Shown here one piece after another: positions 63,334 through 64,000 of a stretch of 64,000 nucleotides of DNA (position 1 is its first letter; each line of letters begins with the position of its first letter). The DNA comes from Bradyrhizobium sp. CCBAU 53351 (GTDB lineage Bacteria > Pseudomonadota > Alphaproteobacteria > Rhizobiales > Xanthobacteraceae). A program made the position numbers and the translations under genes. A model generated the notes under the pieces. The model worked only from the letters and a program-made list of their open reading frames with translations. It was not told where the DNA came from and made no database searches. The stretch covers positions 5,855,501 through 5,919,500 of the forward strand of contig NZ_CP030059.1 in NCBI RefSeq assembly GCF_015291745.1. Direction: 5' to 3'.

Positions 63334-64000
63334 TCACGGCCGCCGCGTCCAGCGGTCGGCGTTCACCGCGCCCGGCGGCACTTCGCCCTTCACAATCGCT
63401 TCCACCTGCCGCACGGTTTCCAGCGACTGATATTCGATCGCCTGCGGCGTCAGCCCGCCGACATGGGGCGTCGCGATGACGTTCGGCAATCTCGCCAGCT
63501 CCGGCGTCGGCATCTGGTCCGGCGCGCGGCCGACGTCCAGCGCGGCGCCGGCGATGCGGCCCTCGCGCAACGCCCGCGCCAGCGCCGGCTCGTCGACGAG
63601 ATTCCCGCGCGAGAGGTTGATGAAGACGGCATGCCTCTGCATGCGCGCCAGCGCCGCTTCGCCGATCAGATTTTCGGTCTGCTCGTTGGCGATCGCGAGG
63701 CAGACGACATAGTCCGACGCGGCGAGCAGCTCGTCGAGGCCGAGTTGCCGGATCGCGGCATCGCTGACGTCAGCGAACGGATCGCAGACCAGCACCTCCA
63801 TGCGCAGTACCTTTGCCACTTCGGCAAGGTATCGCCCGATGCTGCCATAGCCGATGATGCCGAGCCTGCTGCCGGCGAGCTGGCGGCCCATCCGCGCCTC
63901 CGGCTTGCGGCCGGCCTGGTAGTCCGCCGTCGTCCGCGAGACGCCGCGGGAGAGATCGACCATGAAGCCGAGCGCGAGCTCGGCGACCGCCTGCACGAAG
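63334..64000 (-). CDS. D-2-hydroxyacid dehydrogenase, 3' part (5' end outside window)
   Basis: At least 222 residues of an NAD-dependent 2-hydroxyacid dehydrogenase. The Rossmann motif is LGIIGYGSIGRYLAEVAK; NLSRGNLVDEPALARAL carries the Arg/loop region, AGAALDVGRAP the catalytic Glu/Asp region, and TPHVGGLTPQAIEYQS the catalytic His. The frame is open to the end of the window, so the first roughly 100 residues lie outside. Similar to phosphoglycerate dehydrogenase and glyoxylate reductase; substrate uncertain. It converges with the binding-protein gene, 7 bp between stops. Confidence 0.9.
   Translation of the reverse strand, partial: FVQAVAELALGFMVDLSRGVSRTTADYQAGRKPEARMGRQLAGSRLGIIGYGSIGRYLAEVAKVLRMEVLVCDPFADVSDAAIRQLGLDELLAASDYVVCLAIANEQTENLIGEAALARMQRHAVFINLSRGNLVDEPALARALREGRIAGAALDVGRAPDQMPTPELARLPNVIATPHVGGLTPQAIEYQSLETVRQVEAIVKGEVPPGAVNADRWTRRP

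Overview
The window is GC-rich chromosomal DNA of an alphaproteobacterium, most probably Bradyrhizobium or a close relative in the Nitrobacteraceae. The evidence is a circularly permuted two-piece tmRNA gene (seen in alphaproteobacteria and a few other lineages), an alpha-type SspB, small DUF families typical of Rhizobiales, ilvI-ilvH-methyltransferase and thyA-GNAT-folA-hflKC-DUF2065-degP gene orders, and dispersed palindromic repeats like those I recall from that genus. The genus call is inference, since no rRNA or marker comparison was possible.

Layout. 0-5 kb: a DUF305 secreted protein, an ABC ATPase/permease pair of the nitrate/sulfonate/taurine type without a binding protein, and a divergent osmoprotectant ABC system whose permease and binding protein are fused. 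5-10 kb: an LTA-synthase-like membrane sulfatase with a possible Pho box, a TetR regulator divergent from a ferric-reductase-like membrane protein with two matching operators, an SDR and a DUF2336 protein. 10-14 kb: a large PAS/GGDEF/EAL protein with a damaged EAL domain. 14-20 kb: branched-chain amino acid synthesis (ilvC; ilvI-ilvH-methyltransferase) with two exporters; ilvI is preceded by an Ile/Leu/Val-rich leader peptide and a terminator, i.e. an attenuator. 20-28 kb: miaA, serB, a Do-like protease, DUF2065, hflC, hflK, folA, GNAT and thyA. 28-32.7 kb: a tctBAC tricarboxylate transporter and a split chromate transporter.

32.7-36 kb: permuted ssrA next to sspB, so the trans-translation tag RNA lies beside the adaptor that hands tagged proteins to ClpXP; then fumC and a two-gene DUF4169/ribbon-helix-helix unit. 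36-39.6 kb: feoA-feoB, a GNAT and a DUF417 protein. 40-45 kb: a two-domain KaiC-family ATPase overlapping a hybrid histidine kinase with a pseudo-receiver, a small unknown gene and a second DUF2336 protein. 45-50.8 kb: a 1,208-residue AsmA-like protein, then a cytochrome P450 divergent from a TetR regulator across a 26-bp palindrome.

50.8-55.1 kb: an accessory-looking run of very small genes around rpsU and a cold-shock gene, including a 32-residue membrane peptide and a frameshifted ribbon-helix-helix gene. 55-64 kb: two more GGDEF/EAL proteins (PAS-PAS-GAF and CHASE sensors), an MFS transporter, a branched-chain-type ABC binding protein and the 3' part of a 2-hydroxyacid dehydrogenase cut by the window edge.

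Most of the window is ordinary core genome. I found no prophage, insertion sequence, CRISPR array or tRNA gene. The most notable items are the ssrA/sspB pair, the ilvI attenuator, the KaiC/hybrid-kinase unit, the degenerate EAL domain, two clear TetR operator systems and the small-gene cluster with its frameshifted member.
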